Made by a program: the position numbers and the translations under genes. Below the pieces are notes generated by a model. It was not told the origin of the DNA. It ran no database searches and worked only from the letters and a program-made list of their open reading frames with translations. Positions 31,683 through 34,292 of a DNA stretch of 34,292 nucleotides are shown here, piece by piece (the first letter of the stretch is position 1; each line of letters begins with the position of its first letter). Source of the DNA: Chitinophagales bacterium (GTDB taxonomy: Bacteria > Bacteroidota > Bacteroidia > Chitinophagales > Chitinophagaceae); contig JANXQO010000065.1 in NCBI GenBank assembly GCA_025353485.1, positions 1-34,292 on the forward strand. Reading direction: 5' to 3'.

Positions 31683-32255
31683 TTATGCTCTTTGCTTAAC
31701 CGGAGCTTTACTTTTTATCTTTTTGAACGCCAATGTAATCGCTTTTTTCATTTCTTCAAAAGTTGGCTTGCCTGTATACATCTCATCATTAATAAAAAAT
31801 GCAGGTATTTTTTTTATGCCTTTATTCATGCCTTCCATCAGGTCGCCCCTAACCTGCCATCCAAATGTGCCGTCTACCATTTGGTTTAAAAAAGCTTTGT
31901 TGTTTACACCTGCTTCTTTTGAATATAATTTTAAACTGATAGTACCCAATTGGCGCCTGTTTTTAAAAAGCAGGTTATGCATTTCCCAAAATTTTCCATC
32001 CTGTGCTGCTGCAACTGAAGCTTCGCCTGCCTTCATGGAGCGCTGATGAATTTGTGTTAGCGGAAAATGGCGGAAATTAAATTTTAATTTATCGCCAAAT
32101 TCTTCCAATAATTTTTTTACTACTTCATTTGCTTTTGCACAATCTTCATTTTCGTACTCACCAAATTCCATAAGGGTTACCGGTGCATGGGGATTGCCTA
32201 CAAATATATTTTTAGGCGGAATTATTTCTACCACTTCTTTGGCTTTCATTGCCAT
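31683..32255 (-). CDS. Cytoplasmic DsbA/thioredoxin-fold protein lacking the nucleophilic Cys
   Basis: A 190-aa protein with a DsbA-like thioredoxin fold: VTLMEFGEYENEDCAKANEV, then FNFRHFPLTQIHQRSMKAGE, AAQDGKFWEMHNLLFKNR and the cis-Pro segment KKIPAFFINDEMYTGKPTFE. The usual CPxC active site is replaced by NEDC, so only the second cysteine remains. There is no signal peptide, placing it in the cytoplasm. It follows clpB by 16 bp with an unusually good Shine-Dalgarno (AAAGGAG) 8-9 nt before the ATG, so it is probably co-transcribed. A role with the disaggregase in protein quality control or glutathione-type chemistry is inference. Confidence 0.85.
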   Translation of the reverse strand: MAMKAKEVVEIIPPKNIFVGNPHAPVTLMEFGEYENEDCAKANEVVKKLLEEFGDKLKFNFRHFPLTQIHQRSMKAGEASVAAAQDGKFWEMHNLLFKNRRQLGTISLKLYSKEAGVNNKAFLNQMVDGTFGWQVRGDLMEGMNKGIKKIPAFFINDEMYTGKPTFEEMKKAITLAFKKIKSKAPVKQRA

Positions 32256-32271
32256 AATATTTCTCCTTTTT

Positions 32272-34292
32272 TTAAATTGTTTTTTCTCTCTTTTTTTTCT
32301 CTGCTGTTACAGGCGTTTCGTTTCTAAATACTACGGTGCCATCAAATACATCTACCAAAACAGGGTGCGATTTATCAATGGTGCCTCCCAGTAATTTTTT
32401 ACTTAACTGGTTAATGATCTCTTTTTGTATCAAACGCTTTAACGGCCTTGCACCAAATTGAGGATCAAAACCATTTTCGGCAAGATAGTCTAAAGCATAG
32501 TCACTAAACTGAAGATCGACATCATTTTTTAAAAGTGTTTTCCTCAATCCTTCTAACTGGATTTTAATAATGGTTTTAATTTCTTTTTTCATCAACGGCT
32601 GAAACATGATGATCTCATCTATCCTGTTCAATAATTCAGGGCGAATAGTTTGTTTTAAAAGCTCCATTACTTCACGTCTTGTATTATCAACTACTTCCTC
32701 TTTAGTTGCTTCCGTTACATCTTCAAAATTTGCCTGTATGATGTGACTGCCGATATTACTTGTCATGATAATAATCGTGTTCTTAAAGTTTACGATACGA
32801 CCTTTATTATCCGTAAGCCTTCCATCATCCAATACCTGCAATAATATATTAAAAACATCAGGATGTGCTTTTTCAATCTCATCCAATAATACAACGCTGT
32901 AAGGTTTACGACGTACTGCTTCTGTTAGTTGGCCGCCTTCGTCATATCCAACATAGCCGGGGGGTGCACCAATCAAACGGCTAACTGTATGTTTTTCCTG
33001 GTATTCACTCATGTCTATCCGGGTCATCATGCTGTCATCATCAAATAAATAATCTGCTAATGCTTTTGCCAATTCTGTTTTACCAACACCGGTTGTGCCA
33101 AGAAAAATAAAAGAGCCTATTGGTTTTTTTGGGTCCTGCAAACCCGCCCTGCTCCTGCGTATGGCATCTGCAACTGCTTCTATTGCCTCATCCTGGCCAA
33201 CAACACGTTTATGTAATTCTTCTTCAAGATTTAATAATTTTTCCTTTTCACTCTGCAACATTTTATTTACAGGAATGCCTGTTGCCTTGGCTACGCTTTC
33301 GGCAATATCTTCTGCATCTACTTCTTCTTTCAATAACCGCCTTTCGCTTATATCAGCTAAATCTTTTGTAGAGTCAGCAATAATTTTTTCCTGCTCCTGT
33401 AATTTGCCATACCGTATTTCGGCAACCTTTCCATAATCACCTTCCCTCTCCGCTTTTTCGGCAGCAGCTTTTAAATTTTCTATTTCTGCTTTTGAATTTT
33501 GTACTTTCTCCACGATCTCTTTTTCCTGCTGCCATTTGGCTTTAAAAGTATCACGTTCAACTGTAAGATTGGCTATCTCTGTATTCAACTGCTTAAGTTT
33601 AACATCATCCTTTTCTCTTTTAATGGCTTCTCTTTCTATCTCTAATTGGCGGATAGCTCTCTCCAATTTATCCAGTTCTTCAGGCATTGAATTCATCTCA
33701 AGTTTAAGTTTGGCGGCGCTTTCATCAATAAGGTCTATGGCCTTATCCGGAAGAAATCTATCCGTAATATACCTGTGAGAAAGTTCTACAGCTGCAATAA
33801 TGGCTTCATCTTTTATGCGAACGTGGTGATAGGTTTCATAACGGTCTTTTAAACCCCTTAAAATGGAGATCGCATCTTCAACTGTTGGTTCATCAATCAA
33901 TACTTTTTGAAAGCGCCGCTCAAGGGCTTTATCTTTCTCAAAGAATTTTTGATACTCATTTAATGTTGTTGCACCAATAGCTCTTAATTCACCTCTTGCC
34001 AAAGCAGGTTTTAAAATATTGGCAGCATCCATTGCACCATCACCGCCACCTGCACCAACCAAAGTATGTATCTCATCAATAAATAAAATTATTTCCCCCT
34101 CACTTCCGGCTACTTCTTTTACAACACCTTTTAATCTTTCTTCAAACTCACCTTTGTATTTTGCACCTGCAATTAACAACCCCATATCCAACGCATAAAT
34201 AATTTTTGATTTAAGATTTTCGGGCACATCACCATTTATAATGCGATGCGCTAAACCCTCTGCAATAGCGGTTTTACCAACACCAGGCTCAC
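32272..34292 (-). CDS. clpB: ClpB disaggregase (N-terminus beyond window)
   Basis: An AAA+ protein disaggregase that works with DnaK to rescue aggregated protein. The frame enters from the window edge and reads [14 protein letters not shown], the first Walker A, without a start codon in view. Next come Walker B1 ([16 protein letters not shown]) and the coiled-coil middle domain typical of ClpB, which separates it from ClpA ([18 protein letters not shown] region). The second module has [15 protein letters not shown] (Walker A2), [16 protein letters not shown] (Walker B2) and [10 protein letters not shown]. The C-terminal region includes [11 protein letters not shown]. The stop is at 32272. An in-frame GTG at 34227 is internal, not the start. 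Confidence 0.96.
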   Translation of the reverse strand, partial: EPGVGKTAIAEGLAHRIINGDVPENLKSKIIYALDMGLLIAGAKYKGEFEERLKGVVKEVAGSEGEIILFIDEIHTLVGAGGGDGAMDAANILKPALARGELRAIGATTLNEYQKFFEKDKALERRFQKVLIDEPTVEDAISILRGLKDRYETYHHVRIKDEAIIAAVELSHRYITDRFLPDKAIDLIDESAAKLKLEMNSMPEELDKLERAIRQLEIEREAIKREKDDVKLKQLNTEIANLTVERDTFKAKWQQEKEIVEKVQNSKAEIENLKAAAEKAEREGDYGKVAEIRYGKLQEQEKIIADSTKDLADISERRLLKEEVDAEDIAESVAKATGIPVNKMLQSEKEKLLNLEEELHKRVVGQDEAIEAVADAIRRSRAGLQDPKKPIGSFIFLGTTGVGKTELAKALADYLFDDDSMMTRIDMSEYQEKHTVSRLIGAPPGYVGYDEGGQLTEAVRRKPYSVVLLDEIEKAHPDVFNILLQVLDDGRLTDNKGRIVNFKNTIIIMTSNIGSHIIQANFEDVTEATKEEVVDNTRREVMELLKQTIRPELLNRIDEIIMFQPLMKKEIKTIIKIQLEGLRKTLLKNDVDLQFSDYALDYLAENGFDPQFGARPLKRLIQKEIINQLSKKLLGGTIDKSHPVLVDVFDGTVVFRNETPVTAEKKKREKTI

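Overview
This is a low-GC window from the Bacteroidota, most likely a Chitinophagaceae-type genome. The evidence is a CarboxypepD_reg/TonB receptor paired with a DUF4249 lipoprotein, an ECF sigma factor overlapping an anti-sigma/beta-barrel fusion, PorT-like barrels, leaders with almost no Shine-Dalgarno sequences, and promoters of the TTTG-N19-TAnnTTTG type. No rRNA, tRNA, CRISPR array, integrase or insertion sequence was seen.

Layout. 1-1625: 5' part of gltX (minus strand) and pepE (plus). 1696-4194: a tightly overlapping minus-strand operon encoding a 149-aa unknown protein, a 7-TM protein, an HPK7-type histidine kinase and a LuxR/NarL response regulator. 4195-4695: a 500-bp divergent control region with four copies of a 14-nt motif. 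4696-15296: a ten-gene plus-strand island encoding an animal-type heme peroxidase, an astacin-like zinc protease, a 133-aa unknown, a single-POTRA Omp85-like barrel, a C1 protease/alpha-beta hydrolase fusion, a two-TM coiled-coil protein, an exported YEATS-domain protein, a patatin with a TM hairpin, a five-TM protein and a zinc ribbon protein. 15335-19493: a COG4705 membrane protein and a TonB receptor/DUF4249 pair, all on the minus strand. 19949-24414: ECF sigma, anti-sigma/barrel fusion, PepSY-like lipoprotein, DUF2147, fatty-acid hydroxylase and LysE-like exporter on the plus strand. 24418-28015: a minus-strand glycan operon (GtrA, GT39-like, DedA, GT4). 28287-29036: a second COG4705 protein. 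29440-34292: cold-shock protein, barrel protein, DEDDy exonuclease, then a DsbA-fold protein and clpB (partial) on the minus strand. REP-like palindromes punctuate 29.9-31.2 kb.

The most unusual part is the 4.7-15.3 kb island. Its first three genes each carry a nearly identical 31-33-nt leader element, CCGG-N3-GCCGAAAACGG-N(8-10)-AGGCA, ending 15-16 nt before the start codon and able to fold as a small pseudoknot. The region in front of the first gene, facing the two-component operon, holds the repeated operator-like motif. The enzymes of the island lack Sec signals, while its Omp85-like barrel and YEATS protein have them. I read this as a two-component-controlled, co-regulated set of oxidative, proteolytic and lipolytic enzymes with its own envelope parts, possibly for defence, predation or envelope-lipid signalling. 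That function is inference; the gene content and the shared leader are directly visible.
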